From NCBI GenBank assembly GCA_963708795.1, contig CAVPUH010000012.1:62001-126000 (forward strand): a DNA stretch of 64,000 nt, in the 5' to 3' direction. Position numbers and translations under genes: made by a program. Below, piece after piece: positions 1-9,420 of this stretch. Positions within the stretch are counted from its first letter, which is position 1. Each line of letters opens with the position of its first letter. Below the pieces are notes generated by a model, which saw only the letters and a program-made list of their open reading frames with translations, was not told the origin of the DNA and made no database searches. This stretch comes from DAIQRJ01 sp963708795 (GTDB taxonomy: Bacteria > Actinomycetota > Actinomycetes > Propionibacteriales > DAIQRJ01).

Positions 1-249
1 CCATGCACCCCGGAGTGTGATCTACCGACGGCGTGGCTGTGTGTTCAACCTCCGTCACCGTATCGCCTCACGCCACCGGAGGCCAGATCGGCGCGGTGGC
101 CGGGGTCGTCCGAGCCTCGGGCTGGACCTCCCGGGATAGTCGGCTGCGCCTGAAATCGTGCCTGGATGCACGGATTCGCACGATTTCGTGTGGCCTATCC
201 CACATCACACGGGATCCCACCGGCCACACCGAGGCCTGAGCAGGTCGAA

Positions 250-284
250 GTCGGCTGGCCCCACCCGAAGGGGGACCAGCCGAC
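250..284. terminator. Terminator-like hairpin
   Basis: The left arm GTCGGCTGGCCCC (250-262) pairs with GGGGACCAGCCGAC (271-284), leaving one bulged A and a short ACCCGAAG loop. The outer nine base pairs are perfect. There is no U-tract, as is common for actinobacterial terminators. It probably ends a transcript entering from the left edge of the window. Confidence 0.55.
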
Positions 285-410
285 GGTGGGCGTCGCCCAG
301 GGTCGATCGATCGGTCCGAGTCCGCCGATCGGCCCGGCCACCGTCCCGCGACGCCTACCGGATCGGGTTACCCCTGGCCCGGACGGTCGAAACGCGGTCG
401 CACGACGGTT

Positions 411-476
411 CGCCGCACGGTCGGTCTGACTGTCGGCGGGTGGGCCGGCCGTGGCCAGGATGCGCGCCCGCGGTCA
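411..476. repeat. Diverged copy of the 62-bp repeat
   Basis: The segment keeps the core TCTGACTGTCGGCGG followed by TGGGC and a GTGG-CAGG-ATGCG tail, in the same order as the near-identical copies at 622-782, with scattered substitutions and a one-base insertion. It looks like an older member of the same repeat family. Confidence 0.5.
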
Positions 477-621
477 TGCGGCCGCTCGATCTCAGGTATG
501 ACCGTTCACGCCCTCGTAGCACCGCCGGCGGCCGTACAACCGCCTGAACCGCCATACCTGCGGCCGGCGGCACTAACCCGGCCAAGCAACCGCCACGGGA
601 CCCCAGCGGGGCGGCCCGGCA

Positions 622-782
622 GCCGAGCGCACGGTTCGTCTGACTGTCGGCGGTGGGCGGGCGGTGGTCAGGCGATGCGTGCGGCCGAGCGCACGGTTCG
701 TCTGACTGTCGGCGGTGGGCGGGCGGTGGTCAGGCGATGCGTGCGGCCGAGCGCACGGTTCGTCTGACTGTCGGCGGTGGGC
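622..782. repeat. Three tandem 62-bp direct repeats
   Basis: Units begin GCCGAGCGCACGG at 622, 684 and 746. The first two are complete and identical over 62 bases; the third stops after 37 bases at 782. Each unit contains GTTCGTCTGACTGTCGGCGG and ends in GGTCAGGCGATGCGTGCG. The exact period and near-perfect identity point to recent tandem duplication. There is no coding function that I can support. Confidence 0.9.
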
Positions 783-930
783 CGTCGATGTGGCGGGCCG
801 GGGCGCCGATGCCGACCGCTCATCCGTCGACGCCAGGTGAGCACGAAGCCGAGGACCACCGTGGGCCAACCCGGCTCTGAAACGGTTGGCGACCACCCGA
901 ACCATCGGGGCCTCGGCAGGGGCATTCGGG

Positions 931-1329
931 TCATCCGGCCGGCAGTTCGACGTCGAGGGTGAGCAGGCCGTGTTCGAGGTGTCCGGCGCCGCTCACCCCG
1001 GTCAGCTCGTGGGTGCCCGACCCGGGGACGATCACGGCCCGCAGGACGGTGTCGGAACTGTCGCTCCCGCATGCCCCGTGTTCGAGGACGAAGCTCCCCG
1101 TGCGCCCGAAGAGCGCGCCCGTGATGCGTTCCTGGGCGACGTACGAGGCGCCGCCCGGACCTTGGGTGGTCAGGGCGTGACCATCGGCCGAACCGCGGAG
1201 ATCCTCGCCCGTGTACGTCTTGGCGAGCACCGCGCGGCCGGTCAGGGGACCCTGTCCGGCCGCCGGCGCCGGGTCGGCGACGGCGTCCCAGGTGTCGAGC
1301 GTGAACGGTGCGCTGAGGTGGTGTGCCAT
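931..1329 (-). CDS. DUF3224 family protein
   Basis: A 132-residue soluble protein without signal peptide or membrane segment. The sequence (HLSAPFTLDTWD near the start, YVAQERITGALFGRTGSF in the middle, GSGTHELTGVSG near the end) fits the DUF3224 family of small beta-barrel proteins, whose function is unknown; a related fold occurs in allene-oxide-cyclase-like proteins. The ATG at 1329 is chosen because GGAAGG lies just upstream and similarity begins there, although the frame stays open further upstream. It sits 87 bases downstream of corA on the same strand and may be cotranscribed with it. Assignment is by overall pattern, so moderately sure. Confidence 0.7.
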   Translation of the reverse strand: MAHHLSAPFTLDTWDAVADPAPAAGQGPLTGRAVLAKTYTGEDLRGSADGHALTTQGPGGASYVAQERITGALFGRTGSFVLEHGACGSDSSDTVLRAVIVPGSGTHELTGVSGAGHLEHGLLTLDVELPAG

Positions 1330-1416
1330 GCCCGTCAGCCTTCCAGCGGGCCCGGCCGGACGTCTTGTACGCAACCGACACCTCAACCGACAGTGCCGAG
1401 CGACCCCGCCGTCGAC

Positions 1417-2568
1417 TCAGATCCAGCCGCGTCGCCGGAACACCGTGTAGAGCGCGACACTGATGCCCAGCATGAGGATCAGCGCCACCGGGTAGCCGAA
1501 CCACCAGTGCAGTTCGGGCATGTGGTCGAAGTTCATGCCGTAGACGGTGCCGACCAGGGTGGGGGCGAACAGGATCGCCGCCCAGGCCGAGATCTTCTTC
1601 GCCTCCTGGTTCTGGGCATTGCTCGCCTCGGTGAGTTCCTTCATCTCGTCGTTCTGCCGTTGCGCGACGAGCGTGGCGTTGACCGACAGGATGTCGCGGA
1701 GCAACTGCCGGAAACCCTCGATCCGCTCGTTCACCGTCGTCACGTGGTCGGCGACGTCCCGCAGATAGCGCTGCAGTTCCTCGTCCACGCGGTATTTGGT
1801 GAATCCGGCGCTGAGCGCAGCGAGGATCGTCGCGAGCGGCTTGGTCGCGTGCTGGAAGTCGATGACCTCGCGTGACAGTTCGTACGTGCGACGAGACGCC
1901 GCGGGGTCACCCCGGAAGACCTCGCCCTCGATCTCGTCGATGTCGTTCTCCAACCCGGCGACGACCGGGGCGTAGCCGTCCACCACCGCGTCGAGGATCG
2001 CGTACAGCACGGCCTCGGTACCCAGCCCGAGCAGTTCCGGGTCGCCCTCCAGCCGCCGGCGCACCGTCGAGAGGTCCGGCGATTCGCTGTGGCGGACCGA
2101 GAGGACGAAGTCCGGGCCGATGAACAGGTGGAGTTCACCGAACTCGACCTCTTCGACGTCGTCGAGGTAGCGAGCGGCGCGCAACACGATGAACAACGTG
2201 TCGCCGTAACGCTCGATCTTCGGGCGCTGGTGGGCCTGGATCGCGTCCTCGACCGCCAGTTCGTGCAGGTCGAACTCCGACGCCAGCGAGTTGAGCTCCC
2301 GTTCGCTCGGACGGTAGAGCCCGATCCAGGCCATGCCGTCCGGTTGATCGCGTAGCGCCTGATACGTGTCCGCCAGCGTGGTGGGCGACGCGAGCCGCTT
2401 CCCGTCGAGGTAGACGGCACTGTCCACCATGCTCGTCGTCGGCGACGCGGCCACGTCGAGTGCGTTGCTGCGGTCGTGCTCCGCGACGGCTGCCCCCGGT
2501 CCGGCGGGATGCCGCGGCCGCCGTGGACGTGGGCTCAGTGATCGGATCGGGCTCCGTCGTTGGCGCAT
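1417..2568 (-). CDS. corA: CorA-type magnesium/cobalt transport protein
   Basis: A 383-residue CorA-family divalent cation channel. The long cytoplasmic N-terminal part (roughly residues 45-310) contains the acidic helical funnel. Two C-terminal membrane helices follow, and the signature loop YGMNFDHMPE between them carries the GMN motif that forms the selectivity filter. The last residues (FRRRGWI) form a positive cytoplasmic tail. The ATG at 2568 is preceded by TGGAGGTG at ideal spacing; the frame extends further upstream but without a ribosome site. The first 45 residues are basic and poorly conserved. Function as a Mg2+/Co2+ channel is inferred from family; the structure is clear. Confidence 0.93.
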   Translation of the reverse strand: MRQRRSPIRSLSPRPRRPRHPAGPGAAVAEHDRSNALDVAASPTTSMVDSAVYLDGKRLASPTTLADTYQALRDQPDGMAWIGLYRPSERELNSLASEFDLHELAVEDAIQAHQRPKIERYGDTLFIVLRAARYLDDVEEVEFGELHLFIGPDFVLSVRHSESPDLSTVRRRLEGDPELLGLGTEAVLYAILDAVVDGYAPVVAGLENDIDEIEGEVFRGDPAASRRTYELSREVIDFQHATKPLATILAALSAGFTKYRVDEELQRYLRDVADHVTTVNERIEGFRQLLRDILSVNATLVAQRQNDEMKELTEASNAQNQEAKKISAWAAILFAPTLVGTVYGMNFDHMPELHWWFGYPVALILMLGISVALYTVFRRRGWI

Positions 2569-2816
2569 GGGGCACCTCCATCGTGTGGGCGCGGCGGCCT
2601 CCGGCGAGGTCGCGAGGTCAGCGTGCAGCGTGCAGGGTGCGAGCGACCATCCGGTGAACGGCTGGTGACCAGCGGGTGCCCGGCCATGGCCGGACCCCAT
2701 CGGAGCCTAAGTCCTCCACGGCGTCGTCGGCGCTGCTGCGCTAGCACATGCATGGGTCCGCGATGTATTCACCACCGTCGGGCGTCGCTCTTGGCGGGGA
2801 GAGAGCAGGTGGACCG

Positions 2817-4046
2817 ATGACCCAGACCACGACAGCGACCCCCTCCCGTACCGTCCCGCAGCCGGCGGTCCCGCATCCACAGCGGAAGGAGATCGCTCGT
2901 TATCTCCTCGCGCGCGGACTCGATCCGGGCACGATGGCGCCGAGCGCCGATCAGCTCGACGTCGCGGCATCGGCGGCCTCGACGATCGCCTTCCCGGACG
3001 GCCTGGCCCCGGTATTCGTGCCGGTCGACCCGAACCGGGCACCCAGCAGCAGCCTGCCGAAGGCCGACGTCGTCGTCATCACGTGGACGGTCGACGAACT
3101 CGCGGGTCTCGCCAAGGTCTTCTGTCCCGGGCACTCGGCGAGCAAGTGGGCGCGCTACACGCACCGGTACCCGACGTTCGCCACGCAGATCCGCAAGGGT
3201 GCCCCGGCCGCGAACTCGAAACGGCTCGCGAGCTTCCAGCCGGTCACCGTCGGCGGCCTGAAGGTGCTCTGCATGAAGTCCGAGCTGCACCTCAACCAGG
3301 ACAGCGTCAAGACCGGCGAGGGCACCGCCACGCTGCCGGTCAAGGACCTGTTCAAGCAGATCATCACCGAGACCGGCTGCTCGCACATCTTCACGATCGG
3401 CACCGCCGGCAGCGTGTTCGACGACTTTCAGCTCGGCGACGTCGTGGTCACCCGTGCCGCCAAGTTCCGCCTCCAGCAGGAGTTCCGGAACGAGCCGTTC
3501 AACGGCCAGACCTACCGGAGCGACTGGCCCCTCCCCACGTCCCACCTCGATGCGGCGCAACAGCTGATGCGCTCGTTCGCCGACAAGCTCGTCGAGCCTC
3601 CGTTCGCCCCGCCCACTCGGCACTTCCCGTACTCCTACGCGCTGGTCGAGAGCTCGCCGGGCAACACCCCCGACATCAAGCTCGAGCTGGGCGGCCGCGA
3701 CATGCCCGAGTTCCACCCGATCCTCACCACCGACTACTTCGAGTACGGCACCAGCGCGAACCGGCTCGACCTCGAAGGTGCCGCGGTCGAGATGGGCGAC
3801 GCCGCGCTGGGCCTGGCGTGCTCGGAACTGGCGGACCCGCCGAACTGGGCCGTCGTCCGCAACATGTCCGATCCGGTGATCAACGGCGATCTGCCGACGA
3901 AGCAGTTCGCGCTCAACGAGCAGACGACCTGGGCGGTCGGCTACTACACCGCCTACGGCGAATGGACGAGCGTCAGCGGCGCACTCGCCACCTGGGGGAT
4001 CATCGCCGGGCTCGCCACGCAGGCTCAGCCCGCCGTCGCCCGGTAG
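2817..4046 (+). CDS. Nucleoside phosphorylase-like protein
   Basis: A 409-residue cytosolic protein with features of the PNP/MTAN phosphorylase superfamily: a TIGTAGSVFDDFQLGDVVV stretch like the GTAG...GDVV core of PNP_UDP_1 proteins, LDLEGAAVEMGDAA as the likely substrate-binding E-M-D region, and VVRNMSDP near the C-terminus resembling the R-x-x-SD motif. It is much longer than ordinary phosphorylases (about 230-290 residues), with about 100 extra N-terminal residues. The ATG at 2817 follows GGTGG; an earlier in-frame ATG at 2748 lacks a site. It faces the alpha-glucosidase gene and their 3' ends overlap. Substrate unknown. Confidence 0.7.
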   Translation: MTQTTTATPSRTVPQPAVPHPQRKEIARYLLARGLDPGTMAPSADQLDVAASAASTIAFPDGLAPVFVPVDPNRAPSSSLPKADVVVITWTVDELAGLAKVFCPGHSASKWARYTHRYPTFATQIRKGAPAANSKRLASFQPVTVGGLKVLCMKSELHLNQDSVKTGEGTATLPVKDLFKQIITETGCSHIFTIGTAGSVFDDFQLGDVVVTRAAKFRLQQEFRNEPFNGQTYRSDWPLPTSHLDAAQQLMRSFADKLVEPPFAPPTRHFPYSYALVESSPGNTPDIKLELGGRDMPEFHPILTTDYFEYGTSANRLDLEGAAVEMGDAALGLACSELADPPNWAVVRNMSDPVINGDLPTKQFALNEQTTWAVGYYTAYGEWTSVSGALATWGIIAGLATQAQPAVAR

Positions 4047-5769
4047 ACCCTGGCCTCCCACGGACGCAGCGTCGCGGCCGCGGCCTCGGATCGGCGTGGG
4101 TGCCGAGGACGAGCTCGGCCGCCGGCTGGTCCGCCACTGCGGGGAGGACGTCGAGGGATACCGGCTCCCCGGAGAAGTTGCCCACCACGAGCAGGGTGAC
4201 GCCCTCGAACTCGCGCGTGAACGCGTACAGGTGCTCGTGGTCGGGCACCAGCATCGTGAAGTCGCCGTAGGCCACGACCGGCTCGTCGTGCCGCAACGCG
4301 ATGACCTTCTTGAAGTGGGCGATGATCGAGTCGGGAGCGGCCAGGTCGGCGGCCGCGTTGACGGTGACGTGGTTCGGGTTCACCGCGATCCACGGATCCC
4401 CGGTCGTGAACCCCGCGTTCGGGCCACCGTCCCACTGCACCGGGGTGCGCGCGTTGTCCCGGTTCATCGGGAGGATGTTGGCCAGCACGTGCTCGGGGTC
4501 GTCGCCGTTCTCGATCGCCTCGCGGTAGTGGTTGAGCACCTCGATGTCGCGGAACTCCCCGATCGAGGTGAACGGGTAGTTGGTCATCCCGAACTCGTCA
4601 CCCTGATACACGTAAGGCGTTCCCCTGTGCAGATGCAGGATCGTGGCCAGGAGCTTGGCCGACTCGACTCGGTACCTCCCGTCGTCCCCGAACCGGGAGA
4701 CCGCGCGCGGCTGGTCGTGGTTGTCCCAGTACAGGCTGTTCCACCCGCGGTCGGCGAGGCCAGCCTGCCAGCGGCCGAGCGAGCCCTTGAGGTCCGGCAG
4801 TGAGAGGGGCCGGGGGTCCCACTTGCCGCCGGGGCCGTGGTCGAGGCCGACGTGCTCGAACTGGAACACCATGTCGACCTCGGCACGTGCGGGATCGGTG
4901 AACAGCTGCGCGTGCTCGACGGTCACGCCGGGCATCTCGCCGACGGTGAGGAACTGTCCGTCCCGGCCGGCGAACACGGCCTCGTGCATCTCGTGCATGA
5001 ACTCGTGGATCCGCGGGCCGTTGATGAACGAGCCGAGTCCGTACCGGTGGCCCGGATAGAGAGCACCGTCGGGCAGCTCGGGATCCTTCGAGATGAAGTT
5101 GATGACGTCCATCCGGAACCCGTCCACGCCCCGGTCGAGCCACCACCGCATCATCGCGTAGACGGCCTCACGGACCTCGGGGTTCTCCCAGTTCAGATCC
5201 GGCTGCTTCTTCGAGAACACGTGCAGGTAGTACTCGCCCGTCTCCTCGTCGAACTCCCACGCCGAGCCCGAGAACGCCGAGCCCCAGTTGGTGGGTTCCG
5301 CGCCCGGATCGCCCGCGTTCATCCCGTCACGTGGGCCGCGCCACCAGTACCAGTCTCGTTTCGGGCTGTCGCTGCTCGAACGCGACTCGACGAACCACGG
5401 ATGCTCGTCGGAGGTGTGGTTGACCACGAGGTCCATGACGAGCTTGATGCCGCGGTCGTGCATCTTCGCGAGCAGTTCGTCGAACTGCTCGAGCGTCCCG
5501 AACATCGGGTCGATGTCGGTGTAGTCGCTGATGTCGTAGCCGTTGTCGTCCTGCGGTGACCGGTAGATCGGGGACAGCCAGACCACGTCGACGCCGAGGT
5601 CGGCGAGGTGGTCGACCTTGTCGATGATGCCGCCGAGATCGCCGATGCCGTCGCCGTTCGAGTCGGCGAAGCTGCGCGGGTAGATCTGGTAGACGACCGC
5701 CGACTGCCACCACGGCCGGTCCGCAGCCGAGGTGCCGGGAGTGCTCGAATCGGATGCCGTGGTGCTCAT
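4000..5769 (-). CDS. Alpha-glucosidase, GH13 family (3' end frameshifted)
   Basis: A cytosolic GH13 hydrolase, probably an oligo-1,6-glucosidase or alpha-glucosidase releasing glucose from short alpha-glucans. The start MSTTASD follows GGAAGG. Family motifs are all present: AVVYQIYPRSFADSNGDGIGDL, DLVVNHTSDEHPWF (region I), GFRMDVINFISK (region II, nucleophile Asp), VGEMPG (region III, acid/base Glu) and YWDNHDQPR (region IV). The in-frame stop is at 4000, but the last codons look wrong. One inserted base near 4090 gives the family-typical ending LRPWEARVYRATAG with a stop at 4025. It overlaps the convergent phosphorylase gene by 22-47 bases. Confidence 0.92.
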   Translation of the reverse strand: MSTTASDSSTPGTSAADRPWWQSAVVYQIYPRSFADSNGDGIGDLGGIIDKVDHLADLGVDVVWLSPIYRSPQDDNGYDISDYTDIDPMFGTLEQFDELLAKMHDRGIKLVMDLVVNHTSDEHPWFVESRSSSDSPKRDWYWWRGPRDGMNAGDPGAEPTNWGSAFSGSAWEFDEETGEYYLHVFSKKQPDLNWENPEVREAVYAMMRWWLDRGVDGFRMDVINFISKDPELPDGALYPGHRYGLGSFINGPRIHEFMHEMHEAVFAGRDGQFLTVGEMPGVTVEHAQLFTDPARAEVDMVFQFEHVGLDHGPGGKWDPRPLSLPDLKGSLGRWQAGLADRGWNSLYWDNHDQPRAVSRFGDDGRYRVESAKLLATILHLHRGTPYVYQGDEFGMTNYPFTSIGEFRDIEVLNHYREAIENGDDPEHVLANILPMNRDNARTPVQWDGGPNAGFTTGDPWIAVNPNHVTVNAAADLAAPDSIIAHFKKVIALRHDEPVVAYGDFTMLVPDHEHLYAFTREFEGVTLLVVGNFSGEPVSLDVLPAVADQPAAELVLGTHADPRPRPRRCVRGRPGSTGRRRAEPAWRARR

Positions 5770-6001
5770 GCGGGATGCCTTCCGAGTGGTGGTCTGAGCC
5801 GCTGGTTGGGCTCCTCGCATGGTGCCAGATGGTGCCGGCGCCGCGACCGGTGCAGGCGACAGCCGGTGCCGGGGTAGGGCTAGACCCATGGTGCCCCCGG
5901 CGGTGTCCTCGTACGCTGAAAGAACCGTCCGTCGATCGGACGCGTGGTCGTTTGCGAAGGCAACACGATTGCCCGAGCACGAGCACAATCGAAGGATCGC
6001 C

Positions 6002-7112
6002 GTGGACGCCACGCTCACCCCTGTCGGATCGACTCCGCAGGAGGTCGCCGGCCGAGCACCGACGCGACCGCGGTCCCGCCGGCCGCGGCCGGCGAGCGAG
6101 TACACCGAACTGGCGCGCACCGTGCACGCGACCGACCTGATGAAGCGCCGCTACGGCTACTACTGGGCGAAGCTCCTGGGAGCGGCCGTGGTGCTGAGCG
6201 CGGCCGTCGTCGGGTTCGTCCTGATCGGTGACACGTGGTGGCAGATGTTCAGCGCAGCGGTGTTCGCGATCGTCCTCACCCAGATCGCCTTCCTCGGCCA
6301 CGACGCCGGCCACCACCAGATCTTCCGGTCGGGAAAGTGGAACGAGTGGGTCAGCCTCATCCTGGCCAACCTCTTCGTCGGCATCAGCCACGGCTGGTGG
6401 CAGAGCAAGCACTCCCGTCACCACGCCAACCCGAACAAGCTCGGGGTCGACCCCGACATCGATCTCCCGATCATCTCGTTCACCGACCAGTCCGCCGCCC
6501 GGCGCGGCTCGCGGTGGACTCGCTGGTTCATCACCAGGCAGGGCTGGTTCTTCTTCCCGCTGCTCCTGCTCGAAGGTCTCGACCTGCACGTGAGCGGGAT
6601 CCGCCGCGTCCTCAGCCGGGACAAGATCAAGCGTCGCTGGGTGGAGCTCGCGTTCCTCGTGGTCCGGCTCGGCGGCTTCGTGACGATGGCGTTCCTGATC
6701 CTGAGCCCGGGCAAGGCATTGGCGTTTCTCGGCATCCAGCTCGCCCTGTTCGGGCTGTACCTCGGCGCGTCGTTCGCGCCGAACCACACGGGCATGCCGA
6801 TCGTCGCGGCGGATGCCGGCCTGGACTTCTTGCGCCGTCAGGTGCTGATGAGCCGCAACATCACCGGCGGCTGGTTCGTCGACGTCGCGATGGGCGGGCT
6901 GAACAAGCAGATCGAGCACCACCTGTTCCCGTCGATGTCGCGACCGAGCCTGCGGTTGGCCAAGCCGATCGTCGAGGACTACTGCCGTGAACACGACGTG
7001 CTCTACACCGAGATGTCGGTGTGGCGGTCCTACGGCGTGATCCGTCGGTACCTCAACCGCACCGGCCTCGCCGCCCGCGATCCGTTCACCTGTCCGGGCG
7101 GCCGCTCGGTGA
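6002..7112 (+). CDS. Membrane fatty-acid desaturase (3' end frameshifted)
   Basis: An integral-membrane acyl-lipid/acyl-CoA desaturase that inserts a double bond using a di-iron centre. All three histidine boxes are present: HDAGHH, HSRHH (in KHSRHHANP) and QIEHH (in LNKQIEHHLFPSM), with four hydrophobic helices between them. The GTG at 6002 is preceded by AAGGA; similarity begins in the EYTELARTVHATDLMKRR region. The raw frame has no stop after RDPFTCP and reads straight into the next gene's start. Removing one G near 7099 gives the plausible ending RDPFTCPAAAR and a stop at 7112. It is transcribed divergently from the alpha-glucosidase. Confidence 0.87.
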
Positions 7113-7225
7113 CTGCCCTTCTCGGGGTGAACGTCCGTGCACCTGAACCCTCGGCGCCCTCGACCCAGCCTCTCCGCCACCCGCGCCGCAACGCGCTCCG
7201 GCACGGCGCCACTACCCTGACCGCC

Positions 7226-7948
7226 ATGCCGCAGGTGGTGCTGGTCGAGGACGACGCCGCGATCCGCGCTGCCCTCGTGCGGACCTGCAGGAGCAGGGCC
7301 ACGGCGTTCGTGCTGTCGTCAACGGGCTCGACGCGATCGCGGTGGTGATGGAGACGCGACCGGACGTCGTCGTTCTCGACCTCGGCCTGCCCGACCTCGA
7401 CGGTGCCGACGTGCTGGCGATGATCCGCGCGGTCAGCACCGTTCCCGTCATCATCGCGACCGCGCGCGACGACGAGCGCGAGGTCGTGCGACTGCTCCAC
7501 GCCGGCGCCGACGACTACGTGGTCAAGCCGTTCGGCGCCGCCCAGATCGACGCCCGCATTCGTGCGGTGCTGCGCCGCACGGCCTCGGCCGCGAGCGGTG
7601 ACGCCACCGTCCGGGTCGGCGGGTTGAGCATCGACCCCACCAGCCGTCGCGCCGAACTCGACGGCGCAACGCTCGATCTGTCCCGCAAGGAGTTCGACCT
7701 GCTCCTCGTCCTGGCGAGTCGCTCCGGGCAGGTCGTCACGAAGCGGGAACTACTGGCCGAGGTGTGGCAGCAGGCGTGGGGCGGCGCCGATCGCACGGTG
7801 GACGTGCACCTCTCCTGGCTCCGCCGCAAGCTCGGGGAGACCGCGGCTCAGCCGCGGTACCTGCAGCAGCGTGCGCGGCGTCGGCGTCCGGCTCAGCGCG
7901 CCCGATCAGGTCGGAGTTCCGCGTCCGCCCGACGTCGGCGAGTCGTGA
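7226..7948 (+). CDS. OmpR-family response regulator (two frameshifts)
   Basis: A two-component response regulator: receiver domain (PQVVLVEDDAAIR with the acidic pocket, VVVLDLGLPDLDG with the phospho-acceptor Asp, DDYVVKPFG with the conserved Lys), followed by an OmpR-type winged helix (LDLSRKEFDLLLVLASR, RTVDVHLSWLRRKLGE). The frame must shift by one base near 7282 (giving ADLQEQGH) and again near 7866 (giving SVRGVGVRLSAPD), after which it stops at 7948. The sensor kinase begins 20 bases downstream. Direct repeats of the type OmpR regulators bind lie upstream of the redox operon at 9359, a possible target. Confidence 0.85.
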
Positions 7949-7967
7949 GCGCCGGGACGAGGCGCCG

Positions 7968-9363
7968 ATGAGCCTGTACCGCCGCATCATGGCCTTGACC
8001 GTCGGGATGACCCTGATCGTCGTCCTCGCGTTCGCAGTACCCCTGGCTGTTCTCGCCCGTGACGTCGTCCGGAGCGACGCCGTCGACCAGGCGATCGCCA
8101 ACGCGGTGGCCCTGGCCGACTACCTCAGCACGGCGTCGTTCGACGAGGACGACCTCACCGAGTACCTCGCGCGAGTCGCCGAGCGTTCGTCGGGAAGCGT
8201 CGCGGTCCAACTCGCGGACGGCACGGTCGTCGGCAGCGCGCCCGCGGGGGCGTTCCCGGCCGCCGACACACCGCGACGGCGACGGCGACGGCGACGGACA
8301 CGGCGGCCGGCCCCACGGGTGCAGGCCGGATGGGCGAGGTCTCCGCGGCGACGACCACCGACCTCGACGGCGGAGTCGTCGTCAACGTCGACCGCGATGA
8401 CGGCGTCCGGGCCGGCCGACGTCCGTGTCTACCTGACCAGTGACCAGCTCAACGACGGGATCCTCTGGTGGTGGGCGCTCATCGCGGCGATCGGCGCCGT
8501 GTTGCTGGGATTGGCTGTGCTGGGCTCCCGGATGGTCGCCCGCCGGTTCGTCAAGCCCCTCGCCTCGACAGCCGGGACTGCCCGCCGGCTCGCGGCCGGT
8601 GATCAGACAGCGCGCGCCCCGCTCGACGGCCCGCCGGAGGTCGCCACCGTGGCGGCCGCTCTGAATCAGCTCGCGGAGCGCATCGGCGACCTGCTCGCGG
8701 CCGAACGCGAGACGGTCGCCGACCTGTCCCACCGGTTGCGGACGCCGCTGACGGCACTGCGGCTCGACGTTGAGTCGCTACCCGACTCACCGGCGGCCAG
8801 CGAGCTCGCAGACGACGTCTCGACGCTCGAGCGGACCCTGACGGCGGTGATCCGGGCCGCCCGCCGCCCCGAGCGCGAGGGGTTCCTGGCCTCGTGCGAC
8901 GCGACCGCTGTGGTCGCTGCCCGCATCGCGTTCTGGACGCCGCTCGCCGAGGACCAGGGACGTCGGGTCAGGCTGCAAGCTCCCGGCCGGCCCGGTCGCC
9001 GTCCGGTCCTCGTCCGACGACCTCGGCTCCGCCGTGGACGCGCTCGTCGAGAACGTGCTCTCGCACACGCCCGACGGGACGGACTTCGACGTGTCGCTCG
9101 CGGAGTCGCCCGAGGTCCCGACCGGTGACGTGGTGCTCGAGGTGAGCGACGACGGGCCCGGGCTGCCGAGCGGTGCGCAGGTTCGCGGACGGAGTGACCG
9201 GGGCTCGAGCGGGCTCGGGCTGGACATCGCCCGCAGCTGCGCGGTGGCGAGCGGCGGATCGATGGAGGTGTCGAGCGAGCCGGGTCGGGGGACGCAGGTG
9301 CGACTGGTACTCGGACGTGTGCGCTCGGTGGGCGGCCAACCGGCACCGTCGCGGCAGCCTTGA
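7968..9363 (+). CDS. Sensor histidine kinase (three frameshifts)
   Basis: The membrane sensor partner of the preceding regulator. It has an N-terminal helix (LIVVLAFAVPLAVLARDVV), an extracytoplasmic segment, a second helix (WWWALIAAIGAVLLGLAVLG), HAMP, a HisKA box DLSHRLRTPLTALR with the phospho-acceptor His, and an HATPase_c domain (N box ALVENVLSHTPDG, G boxes SDDGPGLP and SSGLGLDIAR). The frame is disturbed at about 8270 and 8405 (compensating shifts; between them the alternative frame reads ATATATDTAAG and VVVNVDRDDG) and at about 8985. Otherwise complete; the signal sensed is unknown. Confidence 0.85.
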
Positions 9364-9399
9364 CACGACCTTGATGCTGCGTTCGGGCCGACCTAGGGT
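9359..9399 (+). promoter_or_regulatory. Promoter and OmpR-type direct repeat for the redox operon
   Basis: CTTGACACGAC (9359-9369) is followed directly by CTTGATGCTGC (9370-9380), an 11-bp-period direct repeat of the kind bound by OmpR/PhoB regulators. TTGATG (9371-9376) and TAGGGT (9394-9399) are spaced 17 bases apart and could be the -35 and -10 boxes, putting the start of transcription about 15-20 bases before the apbE ATG. A response regulator gene lies just upstream. Confidence 0.45.
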
Positions 9400-9420
9400 C
9401 CGCCCCGGCAACCTGACGCC

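Larger units (their letters stand above)
1..930. other. Gene-free left edge with repeats and hairpin
   Basis: No reading frame here looks like a real protein: the open frames are Arg/Pro/Ser-rich, overlap each other on both strands and match no family I recognise. The stretch holds a strong hairpin at 250-284 and a set of 62-bp direct repeats at 622-782 with a diverged copy near 411-476. The nearest supported gene is the DUF3224 protein, which ends at 931 on the minus strand. A gene lying left of the window may be terminated by the hairpin, but that is inference. Confidence 0.6.

Noticed and set aside
668..1504. Minus-strand frame covering the 62-bp repeats and the DUF3224 gene
   Set aside because: It is out of phase with DUF3224, low in complexity and repeats simply because the DNA repeats.
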